A stretch of 64,000 bases of DNA from Burkholderia sp. PAMC 26561 (GTDB lineage: Bacteria; Pseudomonadota; Gammaproteobacteria; Burkholderiales; Burkholderiaceae), in assembly GCF_001557535.2 (NCBI RefSeq), contig NZ_CP014307.1:930001-994000 (forward strand). The letters are read 5' to 3'. How positions within the stretch are numbered: the stretch's first letter is position 1; every line of letters starts with the position of its first letter. The notes under the pieces were generated by a model. It had not been told where the DNA came from. It worked only from the letters and a program-made list of their open reading frames with translations, and did not search any database. Positions 55,268 to 64,000 of the stretch are shown here, piece by piece. The translations under genes were made by a program, and so were the position numbers.

Positions 55268-56737
55268 CCCGTTGGCGTCCACGGATTCCGACCGACCTCA
55301 CAGTTGTATATCGATGGCGCATGGCGCGCAGGCGCTCGCGACACGGCTGTCGTCAATCCGGCAACGGAAGGGGAAATCGGCTGCCTGGCGCTGGCCGGCG
55401 AGCAGCAGCTCGCGGAAGCCGCCGAGGCCGCGGGCCGCGGCTTCAAGGCGTGGCGCAAGGTATCGGCGTTCGAACGCAGCAAGCTGATGCGCCGTGCCGC
55501 ACAAAATCTGCGTGATCGCGCGGAAGAAGTTGCCGCCATCATGACCATGGAACAGGGCAAGCCGCTGGTCGAAGCGCGCATCGAGGTGCTGGGCGCAGCG
55601 GATACCATCGACTGGTTCGCCGAGGAAGCGCGCCGTACGTACGGCCGCGTGATCCCGGCCCGCGCGGAAAATGTGCGCCAGATCGTCACGCGTGAGCCGG
55701 TCGGCCCGGTCGCCGCGTTTACGCCGTGGAATTTCCCGATCAACCAGGCGGTGCGCAAGGTATCGGCCGCGCTGGCTGCAGGATGCTCGGTCGTGCTAAA
55801 GGGACCGGAAGAAACGCCGGCAAGCTGCGCGGCGCTGGTTCAGGCTTACGTGGATGCAGGATTGCCCGCCGGCGTGCTGAACCTCGTGTTTGGCGTTCCC
55901 GCCGATGTCTCCAAGTTCCTGATCGCGCATCCGCTGATCCGCAAGATCTCGTTCACGGGCTCGACGCCGGTGGGCAAGTTACTGGCGGCAATGGCCGGCG
56001 AGCACATGAAGCGCGCCACGATGGAACTGGGTGGCCACGCGCCGGCACTGGTTTTCGCCGATGCCGACATCCCGCGCGCCGCCAAGCTGCTGGCTGGCGC
56101 CAAGTTCCGCAATGCCGGCCAGGTCTGCATTTCGCCGACGCGGTTTATCGTCGAAGAGTCGGCTTATGAGGAATTCACCGAGCATTTCGTCGCGGCTACC
56201 AAAAAGCTGAAGGTCGGCAATGGGTTGGAAGAGGGCGTGCAGATGGGCGCACTAGCCAACGGCCGCCGCCTGCAGGCGATGGAACGCCTTGTCGCCGATG
56301 CCGTCGAGCACGGCGCCAAGGTGCTGACAGGCGGTGAGCGCATCGGACGTGAAGGGTTCTTCTTTGCACCGACAGTGCTGGCCAATGTGCCGCTCTCGGC
56401 TCGTATCATGACGGAAGAGCCGTTTGGCCCGATCGCGCCGATCTCCACGTTCAAGTCCTACGACGAAGCCATCACGGAAGCCAATCGCCTGCCGTTTGGT
56501 CTCGCGGCTTACGCTTATACGCGTTCGAGCGCGACATCGGCGTCGGTGGGTGAGGATATCGAAAGCGGCATGGTGTCGATCAATCACCACGGGCTGGGTA
56601 TTCCGGAAACGCCGTTTGGCGGCGTGAAGGAATCGGGCTACGGCTCGGAAGGCGGCAGCGAAGCGATGGAAGCGTATCTGGTCACGAAGTTTGTGAGCGA
56701 GGCGCGGTAAGTCGAAGAGCAGGTAGTTTTTACGTGA

Positions 56738-56774
56738 AAACGCGACGCAGCTCCTGGCTGCGTCGCGTTTTTTT
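56738..56774 (+). terminator. Intrinsic terminator after the interrupted aldehyde dehydrogenase gene
   Basis: A 14-bp perfect stem (56738-56751 with 56757-56770) and a 5-nt loop are followed by T residues. It closes the aldehyde dehydrogenase transcript and isolates the toxin-antitoxin operon. Confidence 0.92.
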
Positions 56775-56829
56775 ACGCGTCGGACTTCAGTTGCGAATCG
56801 AAAATTTTTCCAGGTTCTTCACTTTAATC

Positions 56830-56851
56830 ATTGTACAAAATGTCGTACAAT
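56830..56851 (+). promoter_or_regulatory. Promoter/operator of the yefM-yoeB operon
   Basis: ATTGTAC (56830-56836) and GTACAAT (56845-56851) form inverted arms. The inner TTGTACAA is itself a palindrome with the TGTACA core known for YefM operators; the second core is CGTACA. TACAAT (56846-56851) also reads as a -10, so bound antitoxin would block the promoter. The -35 is not clear. Confidence 0.65.
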
Positions 56852-56969
56852 GACGGGTGTGCGATGGTTTTCCACGTCGGAGTTGTTGGATAACAATCGC
56901 AGGGCGGCTGGACTCAACAAACTGGTGCAGTTAAAAAAACAACATCGAGGGGCAGACAAGGCAAACTTT

Positions 56970-57266
56970 ATGAATATCCTGACTTTTAGCGAGGCCCGCG
57001 CCAGCTTCAAGCAGGCGCTGGACGAGGTCTGCAAAGATCATGAACCGACTGTCATTACAAGGCAGCGCGGTGAGCACGTCGTTATGATTTCGCTGGATGA
57101 CTACAACAGCATGCAGGAAACACTGCATCTGTTGGGTTCGCCAAAGAACGCGGAGCGGCTGCGGGAATCCATCGCCGAATTTAAAGCTGGTAAGACCTTG
57201 ATCAAGGACTTACTGAAAGATGACGCAGCAGAAAAAGGCCAAAAACAAGGCCGCGGCGGTAAATAA
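56970..57266 (+). CDS. yefM: Type II antitoxin YefM (Phd/YefM family)
   Basis: The 98-residue antitoxin starts MNILTFSEARASFKQALDEV. It has the Phd/YefM fold (VITRQRGEHVVMISLDDYNSMQETLHLL) and a basic, flexible C terminus for toxin neutralisation. ATG 56970 is preferred to the in-frame ATG 56850, because the latter overlaps the -10 element and AAGGC precedes 56970. It overlaps the toxin gene by 47 bp. It should autorepress through the TGTACA palindromes. Confidence 0.92.
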   Translation: MNILTFSEARASFKQALDEVCKDHEPTVITRQRGEHVVMISLDDYNSMQETLHLLGSPKNAERLRESIAEFKAGKTLIKDLLKDDAAEKGQKQGRGGK

Positions 57267-57522
57267 GTGCAAGGTTGGATGGAGCAAGCACGCGTGGGAG
57301 GACTATCTTCACTGGCAGGAGCATGACAGGCGGATTCTCGCCGAAATCAATGGTTTGATCGAGGAAATCTCTCGGGACCCTTTCCGGGGAACAGGCAAGC
57401 CGGAGCCTCTCAGGGGTGATTTGTCCGGATTCTGGTCTCGACGTATTACAAAGGAAGATCGCTTGGTTTATATCATTCAGGAAGATGTAATCTACATAAT
57501 GGCCTGCCGCCATCACTACTAG
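57220..57522 (+). CDS. yoeB: Type II toxin YoeB (ribosome-dependent mRNA endonuclease)
   Basis: The 100-residue RelE-superfamily toxin has the YoeB core: WSKHAWEDYLHWQEHDRRILAEIN, PFRGTGKPEPLRGDLSGFWSRRI and RLVYIIQ, ending in CRHHY. The catalytic Glu, Arg, His and Tyr residues are preserved. It carries an extra lysine/alanine-rich N-terminal segment of about 16 residues absent from E. coli YoeB (84 aa), encoded within the yefM overlap. No later start codon exists before the core. A terminator follows at 57548. Confidence 0.92.
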   Translation: MTQQKKAKNKAAAVNKCKVGWSKHAWEDYLHWQEHDRRILAEINGLIEEISRDPFRGTGKPEPLRGDLSGFWSRRITKEDRLVYIIQEDVIYIMACRHHY

Positions 57523-57547
57523 CGGCGTGTCAGCAGACGCAATTTCT

Positions 57548-57573
57548 AAAGCACCGTTAGCGGTGCTTTTTTG
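57548..57573 (+). terminator. Intrinsic terminator after yoeB
   Basis: A 9-bp stem (57548-57556 with 57561-57569) and a TTAG loop are followed by TTT; it lies 26 bp beyond the yoeB stop. Confidence 0.85.
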
Positions 57574-57612
57574 TTGGTTGTCCCGGTTTTTCGTTTGGTG
57601 GACACTTCGCGC

Positions 57613-57640
57613 TCGAAAAAAAACCCGGCCAAAGCCGGGT
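57613..57640 (-). terminator. Intrinsic terminator after acnA
   Basis: A 7-bp GC-rich stem ACCCGGC/GCCGGGT (57623-57629, 57634-57640) is followed in the leftward direction by seven or more T residues. It lies 65 bp beyond the acnA stop and ends the minus-strand propionate/TCA transcript. Confidence 0.87.
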
Positions 57641-57704
57641 CCAATGTTCCCGCGCCCCGATCTCTAAGGGCGCGGTCACCTGCAAAAAGCTACCGCCTGA
57701 AACC

Positions 57705-60422
57705 TCAGGCAGCCAATAATGACCGCAACACGAACGGCAAAATCCCGCCGTGCTTGTAGTAATCGACTTCAATCGGCGTATCGATACGCAGCAGCACCGT
57801 CACGCGCTGCTCGCTGCCATCCTTGCGATGGATCACGAGCGTCACTTCCTGTTGCGGCTTGATATCGGACGAGAGGCCTTCCAGGTCGAACGTTTCTTCG
57901 CCGGTGATGTTCAGCGACTGGACGCTGTCCGAGCCCTTGAATTGCAGCGGCAACACGCCCATGCCAACCAGGTTCGAACGATGAATCCGCTCGAAGCTGC
58001 GCGCCACGACCAGCTTCACGCCGAGCAATTGCGTGCCCTTCGCAGCCCAGTCACGCGACGAGCCCGTGCCGTACTCTTCACCCGCGAACACGATAGTCGG
58101 CGTGCCTGCTTCGATGTACTTCATCGCTGCGTCATAGATCGACAGTTCTTCGCCGCTCGGCTGGAATATCGTCAGTCCACCTTCCACGCGCGAACCGTCG
58201 GCCTTCAGCGGGATCATCAGGTTCTTGATCCGCACGTTGGCAAAGGTGCCGCGCATCATGACGTCGTGGTTGCCGCGGCGCGAGCCGTAGCTGTTGAAGT
58301 CGGCCTTCTGCACGCCGTTCGCCTTCAGCCACACGCCTGCGGGCGAGCTTTCCTTGATCGAACCAGCCGGGCTGATGTGGTCGGTCGTGACCGAGTCACC
58401 GAAGATGCCCAGCGGACGCGCGCCCTTGACGGCCGGAATGCTGTCGGCCGGGGTCATCGAGAAGTCCTTGCCGAAGAACGGCGGCTCAGCAATGTACGTC
58501 GACTTCGGCCAGTCATAAACCTGACCCGCTTCGCCCTCGATCTTGCTCCACAGGTCGCCGGTCTTCGTGAGTTCCGCATAGTTCTTGCGGAAAGCATCGG
58601 CGTCGAGCGCGTACTTCAGCAGCGCATTGACTTCTTCGCTCGTCGGCCAGATGTCGCCGAGGAAAATGTCCTTGCCGTTCTTGCCCTTGCCGACCGGTTC
58701 CGTCATCAGGTCGACCGTCATGTTGCCGGCGATGGCGTAAGCCACGACCAGCGGCGGCGATGCCAGGAAGTTCGCGCGGATGTTCGGGTGAATACGTGCT
58801 TCGAAGTTGCGGTTGCCGGACAGCACAGCGGCGGCCACGATGTCGTTCTTCGTGATGGCGTCGTTCAGTTCCGGCGTCAGGTCGCCCGCGTTACCGATAC
58901 ACGTCGTGCAGCCGTAGGCGGCCAGCGTAAAACCGAGCTGGTCGAGATACGTCAACAAATTCGTCTTCGTCAGGTATTCCGTGACGATCCGCGATCCCGG
59001 AGCCAGCGACGTCTTGATGTGCGGTGCGACGGTCAAACCGGCTTCGACAGCCTTCTTCGCGAGCAAACCGGCAGCCAGCAAAACGCTCGGGTTCGACGTG
59101 TTCGTGCATGACGTGATCGCGGCAATCAGGATGTCGCCGTTTTTCACGTTGACGTTGTTCGTCGTCGTGTATTGCGTGTTCAGGTCCGCAGCTTTCTTGC
59201 CGAAACCGTTGTCGCTCACAGCCTTCGAGAACAGCTCGGTGAAGTTCGACTTCACGTTCGTGATTTCGATGCGGTCCTGCGGACGCTTCGGACCCGCCAG
59301 CGACGGCGCAACCGTGCCGAGGTCGAGCGTCAGCGTCTTCGTGTAGTCGATCTCGCCGGCCTTGGGCACGCCGAACAGGTTCTGCGCCTTGAAATACGAT
59401 TCGAACGCAGAGATTTCAGCGTCGGTGCGGCCCGTTCCCTTGAAGTAGTCGATGGTCTTTTCATCGACGGGGAAAAAGCCCATGGTCGCGCCGTATTCCG
59501 GGGCCATGTTGCCGATGGTCGCGCGGTCCGGCAGCGACAGCGACGCCGTGCCTTCGCCAAAGAACTCGACGAACTTGCCGACGACCTTCTCTTTACGCAG
59601 CATTTCCGTGACGGTCAGCACGAGGTCGGTTGCCGTCACGCCTTCGCGAATCTTGCCTTTCAGCTCGACGCCCACCACGTCCGGCGTCAGGAAGTACACC
59701 GGCTGACCGAGCATGCCGGCTTCAGCTTCAATACCGCCCACGCCCCAGCCCACCACGCCAATACCATTGATCATGGTCGTGTGGCTGTCCGTGCCGACGA
59801 GCGTATCCGGGTAATACACGGTGTCGCCTTCCAGCGTCTTCTTGTGCACGCCGCGAGCGAGATATTCCAGGTTCACCTGGTGAACAATGCCGACGCCCGG
59901 GGGCACGACCTTGAACGTATCGAAGGCTTGCATGCCCCACTTCATGAACTGATAGCGCTCGTTATTGCGCTGGAATTCCAGTTTCATGTTCAGGTCGAGC
60001 GCGTCTTTCTGACGGAAGTAATCGATCTGCACCGAGTGATCGACCACCAGATCGACCGGCACGAGCGGCTCGATAGCCTTCGGGTCCTTGCCTGCACGTT
60101 GCGCCACGCCACGCATTGCAGCGATATCGGCGAGCAGCGGCACGCCGGTAAAGTCCTGCAGCACGACGCGCGAGACCACGAACGGGATTTCATCGGTACG
60201 ATCCGCGACCGGCTTCCAGTTCGCCAGTTGCTTGATGTGCTCTTCGCCGATCTTCTTGCCGTCGTAATTGCGCAGGACCGATTCCAGCACAATGCGAATC
60301 GATACCGGCAGACGTTCGATCTTGATGTTCAGCGCCTTGCCGAGCGCAGGCAACGAGTAGTACTTGCCTTTGCCGGAACCACTGTCGAATTCCTTGAGCG
60401 TTTTATGGAGATTGTGGGCCAT
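57705..60422 (-). CDS. acnA: Aconitate hydratase AcnA
   Basis: The 905-residue 4Fe-4S hydratase interconverts citrate and isocitrate and can hydrate 2-methylaconitate in the methylcitrate cycle. It has [23 protein letters not shown], cluster cysteines in [11 protein letters not shown] and [10 protein letters not shown], and the swivelling-domain region [20 protein letters not shown] precedes ATG 60422. It lies 73 bp after prpD and before a terminator. The sequence is of AcnA rather than AcnD type. Confidence 0.96.
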   Translation of the reverse strand: MAHNLHKTLKEFDSGSGKGKYYSLPALGKALNIKIERLPVSIRIVLESVLRNYDGKKIGEEHIKQLANWKPVADRTDEIPFVVSRVVLQDFTGVPLLADIAAMRGVAQRAGKDPKAIEPLVPVDLVVDHSVQIDYFRQKDALDLNMKLEFQRNNERYQFMKWGMQAFDTFKVVPPGVGIVHQVNLEYLARGVHKKTLEGDTVYYPDTLVGTDSHTTMINGIGVVGWGVGGIEAEAGMLGQPVYFLTPDVVGVELKGKIREGVTATDLVLTVTEMLRKEKVVGKFVEFFGEGTASLSLPDRATIGNMAPEYGATMGFFPVDEKTIDYFKGTGRTDAEISAFESYFKAQNLFGVPKAGEIDYTKTLTLDLGTVAPSLAGPKRPQDRIEITNVKSNFTELFSKAVSDNGFGKKAADLNTQYTTTNNVNVKNGDILIAAITSCTNTSNPSVLLAAGLLAKKAVEAGLTVAPHIKTSLAPGSRIVTEYLTKTNLLTYLDQLGFTLAAYGCTTCIGNAGDLTPELNDAITKNDIVAAAVLSGNRNFEARIHPNIRANFLASPPLVVAYAIAGNMTVDLMTEPVGKGKNGKDIFLGDIWPTSEEVNALLKYALDADAFRKNYAELTKTGDLWSKIEGEAGQVYDWPKSTYIAEPPFFGKDFSMTPADSIPAVKGARPLGIFGDSVTTDHISPAGSIKESSPAGVWLKANGVQKADFNSYGSRRGNHDVMMRGTFANVRIKNLMIPLKADGSRVEGGLTIFQPSGEELSIYDAAMKYIEAGTPTIVFAGEEYGTGSSRDWAAKGTQLLGVKLVVARSFERIHRSNLVGMGVLPLQFKGSDSVQSLNITGEETFDLEGLSSDIKPQQEVTLVIHRKDGSEQRVTVLLRIDTPIEVDYYKHGGILPFVLRSLLAA

Positions 60423-60495
60423 GTTTTTTTTCCTGGGTTTAAACGAGGAAACACCTTCAGTACTTTCAATCTAAAGAACGTGTCACGGATGCTGA

Positions 60496-61947
60496 CTAAA
60501 TCACGTACAGATCAACATATTCATTGACCGGCATTGCCTCAAGCGTTGCCTGGTCCAGCGATGCCGCAATGATCGCCTCTTGCTGCTTCGCCGGAAAACG
60601 CCGTGCGAGGTTGGTCCTGAACTTCTCGACCAGGAGAGGAATGCCGTCTTCGCGGCGGCGCTTGTGTCCGATCGGGTATTCGACGACCAGCTCGTCGAAG
60701 GTGCTGCCGTCACTGAATTCGACGGTCAGCGCGTTGGCGATCGAACGCTTCTCGGGATCGAAATAATCCTTCGTGAATTGCGGGTCTTCCACGCATTCGA
60801 TCTTCGCGCGCAAGGTATCGATACGCGGATCCTTTGCAATCGAATCTTCGTAATCCGATGCCGTCAACCGGCCGTAGATCAGCGGCACGGCCACCATGTA
60901 CTGGATGCAGTGATCGCGGTCGGCGGGGTTATCGAGCGGACCTTTTTTATCGATGATCCGAATCGCCGCTTCATGCGTGCGGATCGTGATCTTCCTGATG
61001 TCTTCAACTTTTTTGCCGGCTTCAGCGAGTTTCGTGTTTAACGTCATTGCCGCTTCCACCGCGGTCTGCGAGTGGAATTCGGCCGGGAACGAGATCTTGA
61101 AGAGCACGTTCTCCATCACGTAAGAACCGTATGGACGCTGGAACTTGAATTCGTTGCCCTTGAACAGGACATCGTAAAAGCCCCACGTCTTGGCGGTCAG
61201 AACCGACGGATAACCCATCTCGCCCGTCTTCGCGATCAACGCGAGACGCACGGCGCGGGAGGTCGCATCGCCGGCGGCCCATGATTTGCGCGAACCGGTA
61301 TTCGGCGCGTGACGATAGGTGCGCAGCGAATGGCCATCGACGAAAGCCAATGAGACTGCGTTGATCAGCTCATCGCGCGTCAAGCCGATCAACTGTCCGA
61401 CCACCGCCGTCGATGCCAGCTTGACCAGCAACACGTGGTCGAGCCCGACCTTGTTGAATGAGTTTTCCAGCGCGATACAACCTTGAATTTCGTGCGCCTT
61501 GATCATGCCGATCAGGACGTCTTTCATCGTCAGCGGCTTTTTGCCGGTGGCGACAGCGTTGCGCGAGAGCCAGTCGGCTGTGGCGAGAATGCCGCCGAGG
61601 TTATCCGACGGATGACCCCATTCTGCGGCAAGCCATGTGTCGTTGAAGTCGAGCCAGCGGATCATCGCGCCAATGTTGAACGCGGCCTGAACCGGGTCGA
61701 GCTGGAACGATGTACCCGGCACCTTGGCGCCGTTGGGGACGATCGTGCCAGGCACGATGGGTCCCATCAGCTTGGTGCAAGCGGGATAGGTGAGGGCTTC
61801 GAGTCCGCAACCGAGGGTATCGATCAGGCAATTGCGCGCGGTGTCGAGCGCAATTTCGCTGTCGATCTTGTAGTTGAGAACGTAGTCGACTATGTCGACC
61901 AGTACGCGATCCGGCTCGGGCCGGACGTTTGAAATCGGTGCGGACAT
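60496..61947 (-). CDS. prpD: 2-methylcitrate dehydratase PrpD
   Basis: The 483-residue MmgE/PrpD enzyme dehydrates 2-methylcitrate to 2-methylaconitate. It has [53 protein letters not shown] (the substrate-site region), [20 protein letters not shown] and [19 protein letters not shown] precedes ATG 61947. Its genome neighbours prpC and acnA complete synthesis, dehydration and rehydration, without AcnD/PrpF in the window. Confidence 0.95.
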   Translation of the reverse strand: MSAPISNVRPEPDRVLVDIVDYVLNYKIDSEIALDTARNCLIDTLGCGLEALTYPACTKLMGPIVPGTIVPNGAKVPGTSFQLDPVQAAFNIGAMIRWLDFNDTWLAAEWGHPSDNLGGILATADWLSRNAVATGKKPLTMKDVLIGMIKAHEIQGCIALENSFNKVGLDHVLLVKLASTAVVGQLIGLTRDELINAVSLAFVDGHSLRTYRHAPNTGSRKSWAAGDATSRAVRLALIAKTGEMGYPSVLTAKTWGFYDVLFKGNEFKFQRPYGSYVMENVLFKISFPAEFHSQTAVEAAMTLNTKLAEAGKKVEDIRKITIRTHEAAIRIIDKKGPLDNPADRDHCIQYMVAVPLIYGRLTASDYEDSIAKDPRIDTLRAKIECVEDPQFTKDYFDPEKRSIANALTVEFSDGSTFDELVVEYPIGHKRRREDGIPLLVEKFRTNLARRFPAKQQEAIIAASLDQATLEAMPVNEYVDLYVI

Positions 61948-61966
61948 CGAAAATCCCTGTGAAAAC

Positions 61967-62494
61967 TTACTTGACGTTCTTGATCAGCTCGTTTGCTTGC
62001 GTAGGCGCCGGAGCGCCGGTTGCCGCCATTTCAGCCGTCTTGCATTCGTCGGCGAGGCGCGCTTCGTCCTTGTCGGAGAACAGCATGGCCTTGGTCGGGA
62101 TCACGACCAGGTCGAGGCCGGTGGCGGAATCATGAAAACGGTCAGCGCCCGTGGTCGTGGCTTGACGCGGCAGTTGGTAATCCTTTTTCGCCCAGTTCAC
62201 GGTGACGATCTGGTCGCGTTTCATGTCGCCTTTCAGGTAGAAAGCCAGGCCTTCGTTACACGACCATTTGGTCGAACCATCCGGAACCGGGTCAACCTTT
62301 GATGCCAATTTGGCTTCGGTTGCGGGTTTACGCTTGATCAGGCGGCGTGCCGGCGCCGGGCGTTTGGCTACTGCTTTCTTAGCCGTGGTTTTTGCGGGTG
62401 CGGTGGATGCATCCGCGGCCAGCGCGCTCGTGGTGGCAAGCATGCCCGACATGGACAGGGCGCCGACAACGGCAGCGATCAGGAGTTTGTTCAT
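61967..62494 (-). CDS. Secreted MliC-like protein of unknown role within the prp operon
   Basis: The 175-residue protein has a signal peptide ([27 protein letters not shown]) and a lysine/alanine/proline-rich linker (about 30-65). A C-terminal domain with two cysteines ([11 protein letters not shown] and [10 protein letters not shown]) resembles MliC-type lysozyme-inhibitor domains, with [34 protein letters not shown] in between. It lies between prpC and prpD, 19 bp before prpD. Inhibition of lysozyme is a guess from weak similarity. ATG 62494 is preferred to a TTG one codon upstream. Confidence 0.8.
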   Translation of the reverse strand: MNKLLIAAVVGALSMSGMLATTSALAADASTAPAKTTAKKAVAKRPAPARRLIKRKPATEAKLASKVDPVPDGSTKWSCNEGLAFYLKGDMKRDQIVTVNWAKKDYQLPRQATTTGADRFHDSATGLDLVVIPTKAMLFSDKDEARLADECKTAEMAATGAPAPTQANELIKNVK

Positions 62495-62636
62495 CAATGA
62501 CAGCCTTTCTAGATTTCGTTTAAATGTTCAACCCGGGTCTTTATCGGCAAGATATTTCGATGTGAAATGGTGCGCCGCATTGGCCCGTTTTGCGAAAGCA
62601 CGCACGCCGGTTGGACCATCCGGCACACGCAGCGCG

Positions 62637-63809
62637 CTATTTTCGCTTATTTAGTGATTGGAACTTCAGATTTTCGGGTCCCGTGTAATTTGCGCTCGGG
62701 CGAATGATCTTGTTGTCGATACGTTGTTCGATGATGTGCGCGCTCCAGCCCGACGTGCGCGCGATCACGAACAGCGGCGTGAACATGGCGGTGGGCACGC
62801 CCATCGCGTGATACGACACCGCGCTGAACCAGTCCAGGTTCGGGAACATCTTCTTTGCGTCCCACATCGTCGTTTCGAGGCGCTCGGCGATGTCGTACAT
62901 TTTCGTGTCGCCGGCTTCCTTCGACAGCTTCTTCGAAATGTCCTTGATCACCTTGTTGCGCGGATCGGAGATCGTGTACACCGGATGACCGAAGCCGATC
63001 ACGACTTCCTTCGCTTCCACGCGGCGACGAATGTCCGCTTCCGCTTCGTCGGGCGTCTGATAGCGGCTCTGGATCTCGAACGCGACTTCATTTGCGCCGC
63101 CATGCTTCGGGCCACGCAACGCGCCGATACCGCCGGTTATCGCCGAATACATGTCCGATCCCGTGCCCGCGATCACGCGGCAGGTGAACGTCGATGCGTT
63201 GAATTCGTGCTCGGCGTACAGAATGAGCGATGCATGCATCGCATCGACCCATGATTTCGATGGCTCGACGCCATGCAGCAAATGCAGGAAATGCCCGCCG
63301 ATGGAATCGTCATCGGTCTCGGTCTCGATGCGCCGGCCGTTATGCGAATAGTGATACCAGTACAGCAGAATCGATCCCAGCGATGCCATCAGGCGGTCGG
63401 CGATATCCTTCGCGCCCGCGACGTTGTGATCGTCCTTCTCGGGCAACAAGGTGCCGAGCACGGAGACGCCGGTACGCATGACGTCCATGGGATGAGCGGA
63501 AGCGGGAATCCATTCCAGCGCGGCCTTCAGGTTCGCGGGCAGACCACGCAGCGCCTTGAGCTTCGTCTTGTACGCCTTGAGTTCAGCGGCGTTCGGCAAT
63601 TTGCCATGCACGAGCAGATACGCGATTTCCTCGAACTCCGAGGTTCCTGCAATATCCAGAATGTCATAGCCACGATAATGCAGATCGTTGCCCGTCTTGC
63701 CGACGGTACAGAGCGCGGTATTGCCCGCCGTCACGCCCGAAAGCGCGACAGATTTCTTGGGCTTGAACCCGCTGGCGGCGGGTGCTTCTTTCGTCAAGGT
63801 ATCGCTCAT
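62637..63809 (-). CDS. prpC: 2-methylcitrate synthase PrpC
   Basis: The 390-residue enzyme of the citrate synthase family condenses propionyl-CoA with oxaloacetate. It starts [26 protein letters not shown]. It has the catalytic His regions [33 protein letters not shown] and [13 protein letters not shown], plus YTGPENLKF near the end. The short length (about 390) and [24 protein letters not shown] match methylcitrate synthases. AGGAGA precedes ATG 63809. It heads the visible prpC-MliC-like-prpD-acnA run. Confidence 0.95.
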   Translation of the reverse strand: MSDTLTKEAPAASGFKPKKSVALSGVTAGNTALCTVGKTGNDLHYRGYDILDIAGTSEFEEIAYLLVHGKLPNAAELKAYKTKLKALRGLPANLKAALEWIPASAHPMDVMRTGVSVLGTLLPEKDDHNVAGAKDIADRLMASLGSILLYWYHYSHNGRRIETETDDDSIGGHFLHLLHGVEPSKSWVDAMHASLILYAEHEFNASTFTCRVIAGTGSDMYSAITGGIGALRGPKHGGANEVAFEIQSRYQTPDEAEADIRRRVEAKEVVIGFGHPVYTISDPRNKVIKDISKKLSKEAGDTKMYDIAERLETTMWDAKKMFPNLDWFSAVSYHAMGVPTAMFTPLFVIARTSGWSAHIIEQRIDNKIIRPSANYTGPENLKFQSLNKRK

Positions 63810-63834
63810 TCGACCCAGTCTCCTGATAGGTAGG

Positions 63835-64000
63835 TCAAGCTACTTCGTCCTGTGAAAAAAGCGTCTCCGCGCTTTCGGGAATTTCCTGCGCCGACGCTTT
63901 CGCGCGCCGCAGCACTGACCAGTAATACCGGTAACTCGCGCGATCGTGCAGCGTGTCCTGATACCGAGTCGGGCCCCACTGCGCGGTCTGCGCGGCGAGC
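63835..64000 (-). CDS. Unrecognised protein, C-terminal fragment (gene cut by right edge)
   Basis: An open frame on the minus strand enters from the right edge and ends with TGA at 63835-63837. It gives 54 visible residues, including [27 protein letters not shown] and the end FSQDEVA. It stops 25 bp before prpC. The sequence does not look like the C terminus of PrpB, the usual neighbour, and I do not recognise the family. The reading is supported by continuous frame and position only. Confidence 0.55.
   Translation of the reverse strand, partial: LAAQTAQWGPTRYQDTLHDRASYRYYWSVLRRAKASAQEIPESAETLFSQDEVA

Larger units (their letters stand above)
54033..55300 (+). mobile_element. Complete IS3-family insertion sequence (1268 bp)
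   Basis: Terminal inverted repeats of 29 bp (54033-54061 and 55272-55300) begin TGAGGTCGG and share GTGGACGCCAA; 23 of 29 positions match. The target duplication is CAG at 54030-54032 and 55301-55303. The two genes orfA and orfB are in -1 phase with a slippery A6G site. The ends, 3-bp duplication and intact DDE transposase make it a typical, possibly active and recent insertion. Confidence 0.95.
54000..56710 (+). pseudogene. NAD(P)-dependent aldehyde dehydrogenase (succinate-semialdehyde type) interrupted by an IS element
   Basis: The gene starts at ATG 54000 (AGGAG upstream) and codes 11 residues, MSQNTQYPSTQ. An IS3-family element then enters at 54033 and its first bases make an immediate TGA. 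The frame resumes after the element at 55304 ([13 protein letters not shown]...) and runs 468 residues to 56710. With the target duplication CAG removed, the two parts join in frame to about 480 residues. The body has the active-site Glu in MELGGHAP and Cys in [12 protein letters not shown] and looks otherwise intact. Re-initiation at TTG 55304 could still give a near-full-length enzyme, so loss of function is likely but not certain. Confidence 0.9.

Noticed and set aside
56850..56969. In-frame 40-codon N-terminal extension of yefM from ATG 56850
   Set aside because: The ATG overlaps the apparent -10 element and the extension has no antitoxin homology; YefM proteins begin near ATG 56970.
1..64000. 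CRISPR arrays, tRNA or rRNA genes
   Set aside because: No regularly spaced short repeats, cloverleaf-like tRNA sequence with TTCRA arm, or rRNA signature was seen by eye; short RNAs could still be missed.

Overview
The window reads as a chromosomal segment of a high-GC betaproteobacterium, most likely Burkholderiaceae of the Paraburkholderia/Caballeronia type. This rests on the cepacian-like exopolysaccharide export genes, the Burkholderia-type porin, the betIBA, gbcA/gbcB and dgcA/dgcB proteins and the dense GC-rich coding. No rRNA, tRNA or CRISPR was seen. The species assignment is inference.

Layout. (1) 1-5949, minus strand: an exopolysaccharide export/initiation module (initiating sugar-phosphate transferase, Wza-type lipoprotein, Wzb-type phosphatase, Wzc-type tyrosine kinase, and a membrane protein cut by the left edge), preceded by a 545-bp leader. 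(2) 6421-37181: a roughly 30-kb supercluster for quaternary amines. It holds betI-betB-betA (choline to glycine betaine), fdhA (formaldehyde), a GbdR-type regulator, glyA, a dipeptidase, a DUF5943/V4R-like protein, dgcA-dgcB-etfA-etfB (dimethylglycine), gbcA-gbcB (glycine betaine), a betaine-type binding protein, purU, a LysR regulator with divergent betC (choline-O-sulfate), a choline-type binding protein, a porin, a CdhR-type regulator, and the carnitine operon caiX-cdhC-cdhA-cdhB. (3) 37115-39465: a copper ATPase behind a MerR/CueR-type promoter. (4) 39737-48298: envelope proteins (DUF1254, DUF748) and a DedA-rhodanese plus cNMP/thioredoxin-reductase-like pair. (5) 48303-52661: a heavy-metal-type two-component system divergent from a cytochrome b561/molybdopterin oxidoreductase operon. 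(6) 52735-57522: a FUSC protein, an aldehyde dehydrogenase gene split by a complete IS3-family element, and a YefM-YoeB toxin-antitoxin pair. (7) 57705-64000, minus strand: propionate/TCA genes acnA, prpD, an MliC-like secreted protein, prpC and an unrecognised partial gene.

How the genes fit together. Choline-O-sulfate and choline enter by the binding proteins and possibly the porin and are oxidised to glycine betaine. Carnitine is oxidised and cleaved to betainyl-CoA and then betaine. GbcAB and DgcAB remove two methyl groups as formaldehyde, which FdhA oxidises; electrons from DgcAB pass to the dedicated ETF. GlyA and PurU handle glycine, serine and one-carbon folate. Sarcosine oxidase and the ABC permease/ATPase for the three binding proteins are not in the window.

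The most notable unannotated signals are: a shared 21-bp-period operator (half-sites GTCG and GGNCA) in front of five catabolic transcription units; a 739-bp inverted-repeat element (two 270-bp arms, 199-bp centre) with G-quadruplex-prone flanks between cdhR and caiX; and a CusR-box-like site between the two-component system and the molybdopterin oxidoreductase operon, an arrangement that resembles E. coli hprRS-msrPQ.
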